Source: Labrenzia sp. 011 (GTDB lineage Bacteria > Pseudomonadota > Alphaproteobacteria > Rhizobiales > Stappiaceae). From it: a DNA stretch of 64,000 bases. The stretch spans positions 1 to 64,000 of the forward strand of contig NZ_QCYM01000018.1 of NCBI RefSeq assembly GCF_003075075.1. The letters run 5' to 3'. Shown piece after piece: positions 37,892-46,604 of the stretch; the first letter of the stretch is position 1; the number at the start of each line of letters is the position of its first letter. A program made the translations under genes and the position numbers. Under the pieces are notes generated by a model, which was given only the letters and a program-made list of their open reading frames with translations, had not been told where the DNA came from and ran no database searches.

Positions 37892-38830
37892 GCGATTACT
37901 ACGCCCCGCGAAGCAGAGCGCCCTTCTCATATTGACTATTGAATGTGGATAAGATGCTGTATTGGTCGCACTGCAAACCGCGATTCACGTACGGCTACGC
38001 CGCATACGCGACGCAAGAAATGCGACCAATACGAACAGGATGGTGAGTGTTGGTACCCCCTATGCGAGCATCAAAGGACTGTTTTGGTGTTCGCTAGGCT
38101 CGGACGATCTGATCGCCAAAAAAGATCGTCCGAGCCGCTAACAGGTCCATTTCTACAGCCTGCGATTCGCCTTGTATATACTTTTAAATACTTCTCACCG
38201 CGATTTTTCCACACTCATATTTTTGCGGTTAGCAAACCCTTAATGCCGCTGCGTATCAGCGGAAACGTTGAGCACCTGTGCGAATAAGCCCGAGATTCAA
38301 ATGAGTTCCGAAGGATCGACATGCGAAGCTCTCATTTAGAAAGTGCCTCACTTTCTCTATCTTGCCCTCATTCTCTTAGGTTCGTTAATCCGCATAAACA
38401 TGCAACAAAAGGCGTGATTGGTCTCTACTGTATTTAGTTGGCAATTGAAAGTCGGTACGAGAAAGTAATAGACTTTAAGAGAAACAATCCCTCAAGGTGA
38501 CAAAAAAACACCCTTAAATGTGTGTGAGCGAGAAACTAGAAATCTTTATGTATCTGTTTTTATTATATTTTTAGAATTTATCAGCCGTTAAAAGGCTGCA
38601 AAAGGGGATAACAGTAGAAAAAGTGCATAAATACTAGAAACGAGAACGCTCAAGACACCCGGTGTTAGGATATTGACAAACGCACGAATCTTGAATCGTG
38701 AACTTGGCGCGAGCTCAGCAAGGGGCATCGCGCCGCAATTCGAAAAACCGGACATGAACCCTTGGTTGAATCGACGGCGGGGAAAGGGAGGGTTTCGGAG
38801 CGCCACTTTTAGTCTGGCCAACGACGATAG
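37892..38830. other. Intergenic region with inverted repeats, candidate oriT
   Basis: No convincing gene lies here. The first 250 bp contain a perfect 12-bp inverted repeat (GTATTGGTCGCA at 37959-37970 with its complement at 38021-38032), an IncP-like nic motif on the minus strand (ATCCTG, 38036-38041) and a perfect 14-bp inverted repeat (GGCTCGGACGATCT at 38097-38110, complement at 38123-38136). A CCGCTG...CAGCGG hairpin lies near 38245-38265. From 38160 to 38680 the DNA is strongly AT-rich. Position before traK supports oriT, but the nic motif is on the opposite side of the inverted repeat compared with RP4, so the exact site is uncertain. Confidence 0.45.
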
Positions 38831-39070
38831 TCAGCGATCACTGCCAGGTGTCCGGTGATTGTTCATCGTGTCACGGTCGAGCGACAAACTTTCAAGTTGT
38901 TTGCTGTGGCACCGGGAGCATCGGAAATAGGCCGCTGCAAGGCTGACCGGCAGATCCGCAATCAACTTGGTTGGAAAACATGCCGGCGGAAATTGTATCG
39001 AGCGTCCGCAAGAACGGCACTGCACAACGAGCCAGCGTCCGCTTTGTTTTATGTCTGCGATGGTTTCCAT
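38831..39070 (-). CDS. Small zinc-ribbon protein
   Basis: This 79-residue protein contains two CxxC pairs (VQCRSCGRSIQF near residue 20 and FRCSRCHSKQLESL near residue 53) that would form a zinc ribbon. The ATG at 39070 gives the N-terminus ETIADIKQSGRWLVV; another ATG lies five codons upstream. Similar short CxxC proteins are common and uncharacterised in alphaproteobacteria. It has no operon partner. Confidence 0.6.
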   Translation of the reverse strand: METIADIKQSGRWLVVQCRSCGRSIQFPPACFPTKLIADLPVSLAAAYFRCSRCHSKQLESLSLDRDTMNNHRTPGSDR

Positions 39071-39469
39071 ATTGATAGGGGCCATTGTGCGGCGGGACTT
39101 TCGTTCTTGTTATGTTCTAGACCTAAAAGCCGTTTCTGAAAACCGTCCGTGAACGCCCGCGCTATTAATTCGCTGCTCCTGCGTGCACGGATCTTTGAAA
39201 CGCCACAACTTCAGGCGACTCGGTTCCGGGTTGAGCAGCCGGTCGGTCAGGCCCGCGCAGTCAGGCATTCGACAAACTGAGACCATGTCCCAAAAGCCGA
39301 CATTCATTCGAAATGCAGCAAATTCAACGGATGGCGGACAGCGGTCTTTCGCTGCGGTCGCAATAGATTCTTCGACCACCGCAAAAACGGACCTTGGAGA
39401 TGTTCGACCTTTGACAGACAAGGGCTAATGCGCCCGTCCGAGCAGGCCAAGGCGGGTGAACAGATTGTG
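39071..39469. other. No recognisable feature
   Basis: Short frames exist here on both strands, but none has a ribosome site, domain or compositional support. I see nothing beyond the likely promoter of the zinc-ribbon gene and the downstream edge of the PIN gene. Confidence 0.4.
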
Positions 39470-39976
39470 TCACTCTGTTAAGCGGCGCAGCCGCTTGTCG
39501 ATCTCAGCAGGGGGCAGGAATACCGCATCATCCGCCCGCCAGACTTGCAGGGCGGAGATGAGAAGTTCGACCTCGCAGACTTCGGCGGCGTGCAGCTCGT
39601 CAATGATCCAGAGAACGCCATGAACGCGCACGGCCCGCGCCGTGGCCACCTTCCGCAAGAGATTGTCACCCGTGAGGAGGATTCCGTTCTCCTGGCAGGT
39701 TGTCGTGACAAGGGCGAAGCAGTCATTGGCCGACAGGCGGCTATGCTCGCGCTTCAGCGCAAATACCTGACTGACTTCTTCACTTGGCAGGTCATAGGTG
39801 ACGAGGCCGCTGTCTTCGAGCATTCGCCACTCCTGCGCCGTGAAGTCGAGGAGTTCCTCCTCGCGGATCGGTAGGGGAACGATGAACCGATAGGGCAGCC
39901 GCAACAGGACATGCAGCAACTCCCCCTTCTTCAGGTCGATCAGGCAGGAGGCATCATTGACGACAACACAGGTCAC
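39470..39976 (-). CDS. PIN-domain protein coupled to an XRE-ImmA regulator
   Basis: This is a 168-residue PIN-like RNase-fold protein. The acidic residues expected for a metal-dependent nuclease are present: Asp in VVVNDASCLID, Glu in REEELLD, Asp in SANDCFAL and Asp in LLTGDNLLRK. The GTG at 39976 overlaps the stop of the upstream XRE-ImmA gene (GTGA), so the two are translated together; an ATG further upstream lies inside that gene. The pair has the layout of a toxin-antitoxin or induced-effector module, with the regulator first. Cleavage target unknown. Confidence 0.8.
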   Translation of the reverse strand: MTCVVVNDASCLIDLKKGELLHVLLRLPYRFIVPLPIREEELLDFTAQEWRMLEDSGLVTYDLPSEEVSQVFALKREHSRLSANDCFALVTTTCQENGILLTGDNLLRKVATARAVRVHGVLWIIDELHAAEVCEVELLISALQVWRADDAVFLPPAEIDKRLRRLTE

Positions 39977-41052
39977 TGGACACGCGGCCCCCTGATGTCG
40001 CGCTCGATAACGCTCAAAGGGAGGCCGAGCATCTGTGCCGCCCGCACAGGCGAAATCATCTCTTCGCCCAGAGCGCGCCAAACGAGGCGTTCGAAGCGCT
40101 GCGGCTTCTCGAAAGCCGCGAACCCCTCGCCGGGACCGATAGGCTGCGGTTCCTCGCGCCGCCAGCCGCGCGCATAGGTCTTGAAAGCATATTCCACGGC
40201 GCTTTTCGACAGGATGCCCACCTGGCCGAGGCGCACGAGCATCGCGGCGGCGGAGACGCCATAGGTGCGCTTGAGCCGCATGATCTCGATCCAGGTCATG
40301 CCGTGGCGGTTCTTACCCGCTTCCGCTTCGAGGTGTTCGCGCGGAATCAGGAACGCCCCCGCAAAGCGGTGCATGGAGGGTTCCTTCTTCAGCGCGGCAT
40401 TGCCGGTTTCGATGATGATGCGGTGCGCGAGCTCATGAGCGAGGTTGAAGCGCTTGCGCTCGACATTGGTGTGCCGCGAGACGACGATCACTTCAGTCGG
40501 CGCGCCTTCCGCCCGTTCGACATGACAAGCCAGCCCGTTGATCCGTTCGGGAAGGTCGGCTTCGATGACCTTGAGTCCCTTGTCTTCGAGCAGGGCGGTC
40601 ATACTCGGGATCGGGTCGATCCCAAGCTTCCACTCCCGCCGCACTTCCCGCGCCTTGGCGTCGATGGCCTCCTCATCGGCGACCTGATCCACGCGCAGCG
40701 CGGCAAAGGGGTCTTCGGCGGCGTGCAGATCGAGGATGTCCTCGATGGCGAGATAATCTTCGAGTTTCTCGATCACGATGGCTTCGGCCATCGCCCGATC
40801 CTGCGCCGAGGCGGTCGAGTTCTTCCGCCACTCGACGCTTTCCAGGGCCTCGACCTGTCCGCCGAGCAGGAAGTCGAGCGACACGCCGAGCGCTTTGCCG
40901 AGGCCGACCAGCACCGATGAGGACGGCATCATCTTGTCCGCCTCGTATTTGCTGATGGCCTGCGCTGACACGCTTGGGGTTACGCGCTCCGCGAGCGCTT
41001 GCATGGATAGACCCGCCCGCTTGCGGGCAAGTCGCAGTCTTTGTCCGAACAT
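39973..41052 (-). CDS. XRE repressor fused to ImmA/IrrE metallopeptidase
   Basis: This is a 359-residue two-domain protein. Residues 1-65 are an XRE helix-turn-helix (LRLARKRAGLSMQALAERV...QAISKYEADKMMPSSSVL), and the ImmA/IrrE zinc-peptidase core lies around residue 205 (NLAHELAHRIII), with a downstream conserved segment FAGAFLIPREHLEAE. Proteins of this class cleave or inactivate a repressor, possibly themselves, on stress. Joined to a PIN protein by a GTGA overlap, it probably acts as its antitoxin or control switch. An AGAGGA-type ribosome site supports the ATG at 41052. Confidence 0.88.
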   Translation of the reverse strand: MFGQRLRLARKRAGLSMQALAERVTPSVSAQAISKYEADKMMPSSSVLVGLGKALGVSLDFLLGGQVEALESVEWRKNSTASAQDRAMAEAIVIEKLEDYLAIEDILDLHAAEDPFAALRVDQVADEEAIDAKAREVRREWKLGIDPIPSMTALLEDKGLKVIEADLPERINGLACHVERAEGAPTEVIVVSRHTNVERKRFNLAHELAHRIIIETGNAALKKEPSMHRFAGAFLIPREHLEAEAGKNRHGMTWIEIMRLKRTYGVSAAAMLVRLGQVGILSKSAVEYAFKTYARGWRREEPQPIGPGEGFAAFEKPQRFERLVWRALGEEMISPVRAAQMLGLPLSVIERDIRGPRVQ

Positions 41053-41159
41053 GGTCCTCTCCCGGCGATTACTGTTTGGTTGATAAGCGCCATTATTTAC
41101 TGTATATATAAACACAAGGTTGGCGAATCGTCAACCGAAATCGACATATGAGGTTTGAA

Positions 41160-41384
41160 ATGTCTAAGAAAAATCAGCATGTTGTGCCGCATGAGAACGG
41201 TTGGGCAGTGAAAGGGGCGGGCAACGAGCGCGCGTCTTCCGTCCATGGCACACAGCGCGAGGCCATCGCGGCCGCGCGGGAATCCGCTATTCGCCAGGGC
41301 AGCGAGATGCTGATCCACGGCGAGAACGGTCGCATCCGCGAGCGTAACACCTACGGCAACGATCCCTTCCCTCCGAAGGGCTGA
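41160..41384 (+). CDS. DUF2188-domain protein
   Basis: This 74-residue protein consists almost wholly of a DUF2188 domain (HVVPHENGWAVKGAGNERASSVHGTQREAIAAARE). Function unknown; such proteins often accompany plasmid stress and toxin loci. It is divergent from the XRE-ImmA gene, and the 107-bp gap between them would hold both promoters. GAGGT precedes the ATG. Confidence 0.8.
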   Translation: MSKKNQHVVPHENGWAVKGAGNERASSVHGTQREAIAAARESAIRQGSEMLIHGENGRIRERNTYGNDPFPPKG

Positions 41385-41401
41385 CACGAAAGGAAAAGCC
41401 A

Positions 41402-41611
41402 ATGGTTGGCATCGAAATGCGGTTCAATGGCCGCAAGATCACGTCCGCATCGCAGCTTCAGCGAGAGCTGACGTGCAGCATGGAGAAGCAGCTCGAAGAC
41501 AACCTGAAAAAGGCTGCCGGTCCCGGCGTGCGGATGAAGAAGACCCGCGATGGATACACCTTCGAGGGCTCGCCCGATCAGATTGAGCGCATGAAGAAGC
41601 GGCTGCGTTGA
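41402..41611 (+). CDS. Small hypothetical protein downstream of DUF2188 gene
   Basis: This 69-residue basic protein (RFNGRKITSASQLQREL...YTFEGSPDQIERMKKRL) starts 17 bp after the DUF2188 stop with a GAAAGGA ribosome site, so the two genes form a small operon. Family not recognised. Confidence 0.65.
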   Translation: MVGIEMRFNGRKITSASQLQRELTCSMEKQLEDNLKKAAGPGVRMKKTRDGYTFEGSPDQIERMKKRLR

Positions 41612-42163
41612 CGTGGCCGCTGAAGCCGCACATAACGTCTTCGCCTCCCCAACTGGATCGCCCCTCAGGGTGGTGATCATCAACTCCAGTCGCTGAACCG
41701 CCGCTCGTAGCGGGAGACAGGAGTTCTTTGTTTGCAGCCATTAACAGTATTGGTAATTCTGTTTACTCTCGGCACCGCCACACACCGACGATCGCGAAGT
41801 TGGAGCATTGAATTCCCATCGCGAGCAGAACCTATGCCGGAGAAAGTTCTCACTACCGAACCTGATCCATCCGCTGGACTCGTCAAATGCCATGAACGTC
41901 CGCTAAACGGGCTGCTACTGTAGCGTCGCGCACCAAAGGCGAGTGGCAGGATTGGGCCGGAAGCGTCGACGCATTCAGGGCTGATGAATGTCAGCTAACC
42001 TCAAACGGAGCACGCTAGGCGCCAGTCCGGTCCCAGCCCATTCGAGCCGTTTCATGACAGAGCGCTGCGCAGTCAGGCGGAACTGGCGGCCAGCCACTTT
42101 TCCTGCGCGGTCCGGGTGCGGCCGCTGCTGACAACGGGATAGTGGGATGGCCGCTCCGTGGAA
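41612..42163. other. No recognisable feature
   Basis: No reading frame has convincing start signals or domain content here, and no strong repeat was seen. It separates the rightward DUF2188 operon from the leftward ccdAB operon. Confidence 0.4.
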
Positions 42164-42463
42164 TCAGAACCCCTGCAAAAGCGTATCGAGCGCGCGGGTG
42201 ATCTCCGGAAAGCATTCGGCCAAATCACCAACGGGCTCGCTCAGTTGCTTTGCTGAAACCGCTGCCAGGAACTGCGTCACCATCACATAGGCCTCGCCGT
42301 CGATTGTGAAGACCGGGTTCAAAAATCTCGCCGGTGTCGGCGCGTCGGACTTCGGCAAAAGCGGCACGACGACCCTGGTGTTCAGGGTGTCGAGAATGTC
42401 CGCCTGCACGTCCAGAACCAGCACATTGCCCGGTTCAAGCCGATAAAGATGGTTGCGCGCCAT
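42164..42463 (-). CDS. ccdB: CcdB-family toxin
   Basis: This 99-residue CcdB-like protein belongs to a family whose characterised members poison DNA gyrase. Features include the N-terminal LYRLEPGNVLVLDVQADILDTLNTRVVVPLLP, typical of the SH3-like CcdB fold. The start overlaps the ccdA stop (TGATG); the longer frame is ccdA read out of frame. The C-terminal Trp-Gly-Ile-type end of F-plasmid CcdB, needed for gyrase contact, is replaced by TLLQGF, so activity may differ. Confidence 0.85.
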   Translation of the reverse strand: MARNHLYRLEPGNVLVLDVQADILDTLNTRVVVPLLPKSDAPTPARFLNPVFTIDGEAYVMVTQFLAAVSAKQLSEPVGDLAECFPEITRALDTLLQGF

Positions 42464-42696
42464 CAGAACAAGCGGTTCCTGGCAAGCGGCAATCCGTGGT
42501 TTTCGACAAAGTCGTTTGAGCTTTTCAGCGACGCCTGGTTTTCCTGCTTCCACTGATCCGCCATCGTTTTGGAAACCGCCGAACGGATCCCGTCCTCGGC
42601 CGCCTGGGAGATGTTGATCCCGAGATCCTTGGCGGACCGAACGAGCACCGCGTCTATCGTCAGGTTCGTTGACTTGCGGGCAGATGATTGAGCCAT
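42463..42696 (-). CDS. ccdA: CcdA-family antitoxin
   Basis: This 77-residue antitoxin has a ribbon-helix-helix N-terminus (NLTIDAVLVRSAKDLGINISQAAEDGI) and a disordered toxin-binding tail (WKQENQASLKSSNDFVENHGLPL), the classic CcdA pattern. It is the first gene of the pair. Confidence 0.9.
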   Translation of the reverse strand: MAQSSARKSTNLTIDAVLVRSAKDLGINISQAAEDGIRSAVSKTMADQWKQENQASLKSSNDFVENHGLPLARNRLF

Positions 42697-42837
42697 AGCG
42701 CCAACTCCGATGATGTGGAAACCGATTTAAGATTAAGCTCTGAAGCGCGCGCGGTCAATGCGCGCATTTCATGCGCATAATGTTTATTATGGAATATTTT
42801 TTGACCAACTGGTTAAATTTGCTTTTGCAATGACAGC

Positions 42838-43263
42838 CTATCTCCGAAGAATGCGGACCGACTTGCGGGCCTTGATCGCTCTCACGAGCTCTGCTTGGAC
42901 CTGCTTGGTAAACCTGATGCTGAATGCGCCGATCCGGCCGCCCGGCTCAAAATAATATGAGCGCTCAGGCATGTCGGAATTAAACTCGTCGCAGATCACC
43001 CAAAGCCTCAATTGTTCATCGAGCCCGGCGCGCTTTTTCTCGATTTGCGGCACTTCAACAAAGTGAGATCCGGTAACCGGTTCCTTGGTTGTGACCGGCA
43101 CCAGGATCACTTCCGTCAGATTGTCTTGCTTGCGGTTGACGAGCGCCAGAGCACAGGGCCTGGCCTTCCGGCCTTCGGTTTCACCGTGGTCGGCTTGCCA
43201 GGCCCAAAGATAGGGATATTCCCAAATGTCTCCGACATTTGGACTGCCTTGCCGATCAGTCAT
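42838..43263 (-). CDS. PemK/MazF-like protein, putative toxin
   Basis: This 141-residue protein has a PemK/MazF-like beta core (GDIWEYPYLWAWQ...RKARPCALALVN, TEVILVPVTTKEP). Members cleave RNA at short sequences. It overlaps an upstream Phd-type antitoxin by 8 bp. MazF toxins are usually paired with MazE-type proteins, so the Phd partner is a mixed pairing. The family assignment rests on motif resemblance only. Confidence 0.65.
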   Translation of the reverse strand: MTDRQGSPNVGDIWEYPYLWAWQADHGETEGRKARPCALALVNRKQDNLTEVILVPVTTKEPVTGSHFVEVPQIEKKRAGLDEQLRLWVICDEFNSDMPERSYYFEPGGRIGAFSIRFTKQVQAELVRAIKARKSVRILRR

Positions 43264-43498
43264 TCTTTATGCTGTCTTCCAAAGCGGAAAGCAGATCAGC
43301 AGCATCGGCATCGGACAACTCCGACACATGCACCGCCTTTCGGGTATCCTTCTTCTGCTGCAGGCGTTCGAATTCCTCAGCTGAAAGCATCACGAAGCGA
43401 GATTTTCCGTGCCGTTGAATAGCGACGGGCTCCTGCGCGGCGGCGGCAAGAACATCGCCGGTCTTGTTGGCCAGTTCGGTTGAGCTGAAGGCACGCAT
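43256..43498 (-). CDS. Phd/YefM-family antitoxin
   Basis: This 80-residue antitoxin has the Phd DNA-binding fold (FSSTELANKTGDVLAAAAQEPVAIQRHGKSRFVMLSAEEFERL) and a variable acidic C-terminus that should bind the toxin encoded next to it. It is the first gene of the pair and likely autoregulatory. Confidence 0.88.
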   Translation of the reverse strand: MRAFSSTELANKTGDVLAAAAQEPVAIQRHGKSRFVMLSAEEFERLQQKKDTRKAVHVSELSDADAADLLSALEDSIKND

Positions 43499-43938
43499 GG
43501 CAGACTCCCATTGAGTTTAGACAAAATCACTATATTAGCTATTTTGGGTAAAATCAACATTTCCAGAGCCAAATAGGTGCCTTTCCAACCAAATCCTGCG
43601 GTTAAAGAAATGGGCCGAATGGCGCGGACAACGGACTGGCGGGTTTCTTGCTCAGCTTGGGCTTAGCCGACATTCGCCGGCCCAGGATGCGTTGGCAATT
43701 CCGGCCCTAAGCTGCCGTCAAGCGATGCCTGGATGAGTGGCCGCTATGCGCCCTCATCTCGGACGTTCGAGGCTTTGCGACGCCTGCCCGAAACCAGACA
43801 ATATCAAAGCGCAGCAGATCGGCGCTTATCGGCGACGTGAGAATTTGCTCCTTGTCCGCAGGCACCAGACTTCTGCTTCGGCAGAAGGGAACCGACGTGC
43901 TAATTACCCTGCCGATTGTACCTAGCGTGACTAATTCG
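43499..43938. other. No recognisable feature
   Basis: The stretch between the phd promoter and the capP stop contains no supported gene. The first 60 bp are AT-rich and should hold the phd promoter; the remainder shows no repeat or conserved motif that I can identify. Confidence 0.4.
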
Positions 43939-44823
43939 TTATCGCCGGAAACGAGGCGTCCAACTCTCGACGAGGCTGTCTTCATCGTCCTCGCCGACCT
44001 CGTCATCGTCATACTGGCCGATGCTGTTCGAAGACAGGACTGTCAGGACCTTTCCGTAGCGCCCCAAGCCGACGGATTCCTCTGATATTGCGGCGCGGGT
44101 CGTACCGCCGAGCCAGTCCCGCACATCGGTTTCGTCGCTCAGTCGATCTCCGGTGGCAATGCGATCGGGGTCCGCTGCGAGCGTTGCCGTCGCGGTGCCC
44201 GTCGGCAGCGGTGTACCTTTGCGAATCCAGTCCAGTTTCGGCAGCGCCTTCATGGCATCCGACATGAAGCAGTAATCGATGATGCCGTCGGTGCTGACAA
44301 TGATGGCAACGGCGGCGTCGGACAGCTCAGCGAACCGAATGGCCGTCGCCGTGCGCGAGGTTACGCACAACTCGGCCATCTGGTCGATCGCATCCAGGCC
44401 GGGGTCGAACCGGTCCATCGCCTTGCGAAAGGGCGTTTCCGGCATCAGCAGTCCGGCAGCGAAGTGATCAGCCTCCAGCTCATAGGGGTCGTTGGTCACG
44501 AACCCGGCGCGCGAGACATGCACGCCGTCCTTAATGACCTGGTCGATATGGCCCGGCAGGAAATAATGGCCGAGTTCATGGCTGACGCTGAAGCGTTGAA
44601 AGCCGGGGCTAGGAATATGAGTGGCAAAGACGATGCCGAAATCATTGCCGTGCCGCAGCAGCATCCCGGATACGCCCTCATGTTCCGCGGGCTTGCCCTG
44701 GACCACGATGTCACGGCTCTCCGCGATCGCGAAAGGATCGACCGGCAGCGTCGAAATGCCTTCATCCCGGAGGAACGCTTCCGCGGTCTGCCGGGCGAGT
44801 TTCAGGCTGAATATCCGGCTCAT
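43939..44823 (-). CDS. capP: CapP-like ImmA/IrrE metallopeptidase (CBASS control)
   Basis: This 294-residue protein has a zinc-peptidase core with HELGH at residues 82-86 and the distal Glu in YELEADHFAAGLLMP. A C-terminal sensor-like domain of about 130 residues follows, then an acidic tail. It is encoded together with a small XRE repressor (4-bp ATGA overlap) and divergently from a CBASS operon, the arrangement described for CapH/CapP, in which DNA damage activates CapP to cleave CapH and derepress CBASS. Function here is assigned by domain order and context. Confidence 0.85.
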   Translation of the reverse strand: MSRIFSLKLARQTAEAFLRDEGISTLPVDPFAIAESRDIVVQGKPAEHEGVSGMLLRHGNDFGIVFATHIPSPGFQRFSVSHELGHYFLPGHIDQVIKDGVHVSRAGFVTNDPYELEADHFAAGLLMPETPFRKAMDRFDPGLDAIDQMAELCVTSRTATAIRFAELSDAAVAIIVSTDGIIDYCFMSDAMKALPKLDWIRKGTPLPTGTATATLAADPDRIATGDRLSDETDVRDWLGGTTRAAISEESVGLGRYGKVLTVLSSNSIGQYDDDEVGEDDEDSLVESWTPRFRR

Positions 44824-45173
44824 GGGTCCTTGTCCTTCTTCGCGTTGCGCTTGGCGAGCATCTCCAGAAAGCCCTTCGCGATCTCGCGGTCGCTCCCGGT
44901 CAGCTTGCCGATGTCGCGGAAAAGAGGATCCCCCGCCTGCGCCAGTTCCGGGCTGTCCACGCGTCCCAGCAGATAGTCCGTGGTAATCTCCAGCGCATTG
45001 GCGAGCCGCCGCAGCGAATCAAAGGACGGCTTACGGCCGGTCTCGAAATGGGCGATGGAGCTGGCCGGCATGCCGGCGCGCGCGCCAAGCTGCTCCTGGC
45101 TGTAACCCCTTAATTCACGTGCACTTTTCAACCTTTCGCGGAAGATATCGCTGGGGCTTTCACTATCGGTCAT
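44820..45173 (-). CDS. capH: CapH-like XRE repressor (CBASS control)
   Basis: This is a 117-residue repressor with an XRE helix-turn-helix at about residues 11-66 (LKSARELRGYSQEQLGARAGMPASSIAHFETGRKPSFDSLRRLANAL) and a helical C-terminal part that, in characterised CapH, carries the dimerisation region and the cleavage site. It overlaps capP and faces the CBASS operon. The palindromes in the 132-bp gap are its likely operators. Confidence 0.85.
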   Translation of the reverse strand: MTDSESPSDIFRERLKSARELRGYSQEQLGARAGMPASSIAHFETGRKPSFDSLRRLANALEITTDYLLGRVDSPELAQAGDPLFRDIGKLTGSDREIAKGFLEMLAKRNAKKDKDP

Positions 45174-45187
45174 GTCTTCTCCGTCAT

Positions 45188-45244
45188 GATAAACTTGACG
45201 CCTGTTTATCGGCGCCCTATTTTTATAGACATGTATCTCATGTC
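45188..45244 (+). promoter_or_regulatory. CBASS promoter with two palindromic operators
   Basis: GATAAAC and GTTTATC (45188-45194, 45204-45210) form a perfect 7-bp dyad that overlaps a promoter-like TTGACG (45195-45200), 17-bp spacer, TATTTT (45218-45223). GACATGTATCTCATGTC (45228-45244) is a second perfect dyad just downstream, and a further GACATG half-site lies at 45251-45256. A repressor at either dyad would block the rightward promoter. Confidence 0.6.
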
Positions 45245-45305
45245 TTTTCCGACATGAGCAAGCTAAATCCCAGCGGCTCCGTCACTCCAGAAGGAACTTA
45301 AAGAT

Positions 45306-46604
45306 ATGTCCGGACCGGACCCTTTTCATAAAACTGACGCCCTCGATGAAGTGCTTCTCGATGTGGCAGCGCTGATCGAACTCAGCTCGCACGACCGCAA
45401 GGTCGCCGAAAACCGCTACCGCCGCCTCAAGACCCATCTTGAGCGTCGCGGCAGCTCCCTCGCGCCGTATCTGATCGACGGTGTCAGCCTGATCTACGCG
45501 CAGGGCTCGATCGCCACGAGCACGACCATCCTCAGCGGGACGGATGACGACCGCTTCGACGTTGACGCCATCGTCGAGATCGACGTGCCCGCCGACTGGG
45601 ACAACAGCCGGGCGCTCGACATCCTGGAAGAGTCGTTGCAGGGATTTCCGGGCATCAACAAGATCGTGCGCTGCACCCGCTGCGTACAGCTCCAGTTTCG
45701 GTTCATGCACATGGACGTCACGATTCTCGACCGGCGGCAGCGCATCGCCGTGGAGAGGGCCGGCGAAATCTTCCATGCGCCCGACACCGGTCCGGCGTTG
45801 CGGGTGCCGTCCAACCCGTGGGGGTTCACCAACTGGTTCCGGGGTCAGGTCGGCGTCGGTCAGGAACTCTTCGCGGAAGCTCTGCGGCGCCACCGCGGCG
45901 CGGTTTCCAAAAATCGCCTGCACTATCTCGACGAGCAGGAGCGGCTGGTCGCCGCCAAGGCCGAGCAGCACGAGTTGCCGCCCATCATCCCCAGCGCGAT
46001 CGATGCGCAAGAGGCCGTCGCGCTCAAGCTGCTGAAGCGGTACCTCAACCTTCACTACGAGGATTTGCCCCTGTCGCGGCCGCCTTCGATCTACCTGACC
46101 AAGCGCGCCGGCTGCGTGGGGTACATCCCGCTCGGCCTCAACGCGCAGCTCTATGCCCTGGCCGACAGTACGGCGAAGATCATGCGTCAGCATCTTGCGG
46201 ACGACACCCGCCCGCGCGAAGAAAACCCCTCCTATCCGCTGGACCGTATCAATGACCGCTGGCCGCGGCCAGATGCCACCGGCGTTGCCGACATGAAGGC
46301 GCTGGCCGAAGCGCTGGAGCACCTTGCGGCACGGCTGGAATTCATGGCGAGGGCATCGCTGACCGATATCGCCAACACGATCGACGAGTTGTTCGGCGAG
46401 CGGATCGGCAGGGAACAGCGCGCCATCCTGATGGAGCGCTACGACCGCCGGGACCGGGCGGCACCGGTGCTTTCCGCGCCGCGCACCGGCGGCATCTATG
46501 CCCCGGCCGTCGTTGCCGCGCCGGAGCATTTGCGTGAGGTGCCGCGGCACAATTTCCATCCCTTCATTCTCGGCGCGCCGGCGGACGGCCCGGATGAAGA
46601 CTGA
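45306..46604 (+). CDS. CBASS CD-NTase (cyclic oligonucleotide synthase)
   Basis: This is a 432-residue cGAS/DncV-like nucleotidyltransferase that should make a cyclic oligonucleotide second messenger on phage infection. The active site shows GS at 67-68 (AQGSIATSTTI), the DxD pair Asp85/Asp87 in DRFDVDAIVEI and the third Asp at about 137 (MHMDVTIL). The protein continues with the usual helical C-terminal domain. AAGGA lies before the ATG. It overlaps the E2 gene by 11 bp. The C-terminus is GPDED with no terminal glycine, which is unusual if the E2 partner conjugates it through that end. The nucleotide product cannot be predicted. Confidence 0.9.
   Translation: MSGPDPFHKTDALDEVLLDVAALIELSSHDRKVAENRYRRLKTHLERRGSSLAPYLIDGVSLIYAQGSIATSTTILSGTDDDRFDVDAIVEIDVPADWDNSRALDILEESLQGFPGINKIVRCTRCVQLQFRFMHMDVTILDRRQRIAVERAGEIFHAPDTGPALRVPSNPWGFTNWFRGQVGVGQELFAEALRRHRGAVSKNRLHYLDEQERLVAAKAEQHELPPIIPSAIDAQEAVALKLLKRYLNLHYEDLPLSRPPSIYLTKRAGCVGYIPLGLNAQLYALADSTAKIMRQHLADDTRPREENPSYPLDRINDRWPRPDATGVADMKALAEALEHLAARLEFMARASLTDIANTIDELFGERIGREQRAILMERYDRRDRAAPVLSAPRTGGIYAPAVVAAPEHLREVPRHNFHPFILGAPADGPDED

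Noticed and set aside
38588..38821. 77-codon minus-strand frame with one hydrophobic stretch
   Set aside because: No ribosome site, no neighbour in operon and unusual composition; too weak to call a gene.
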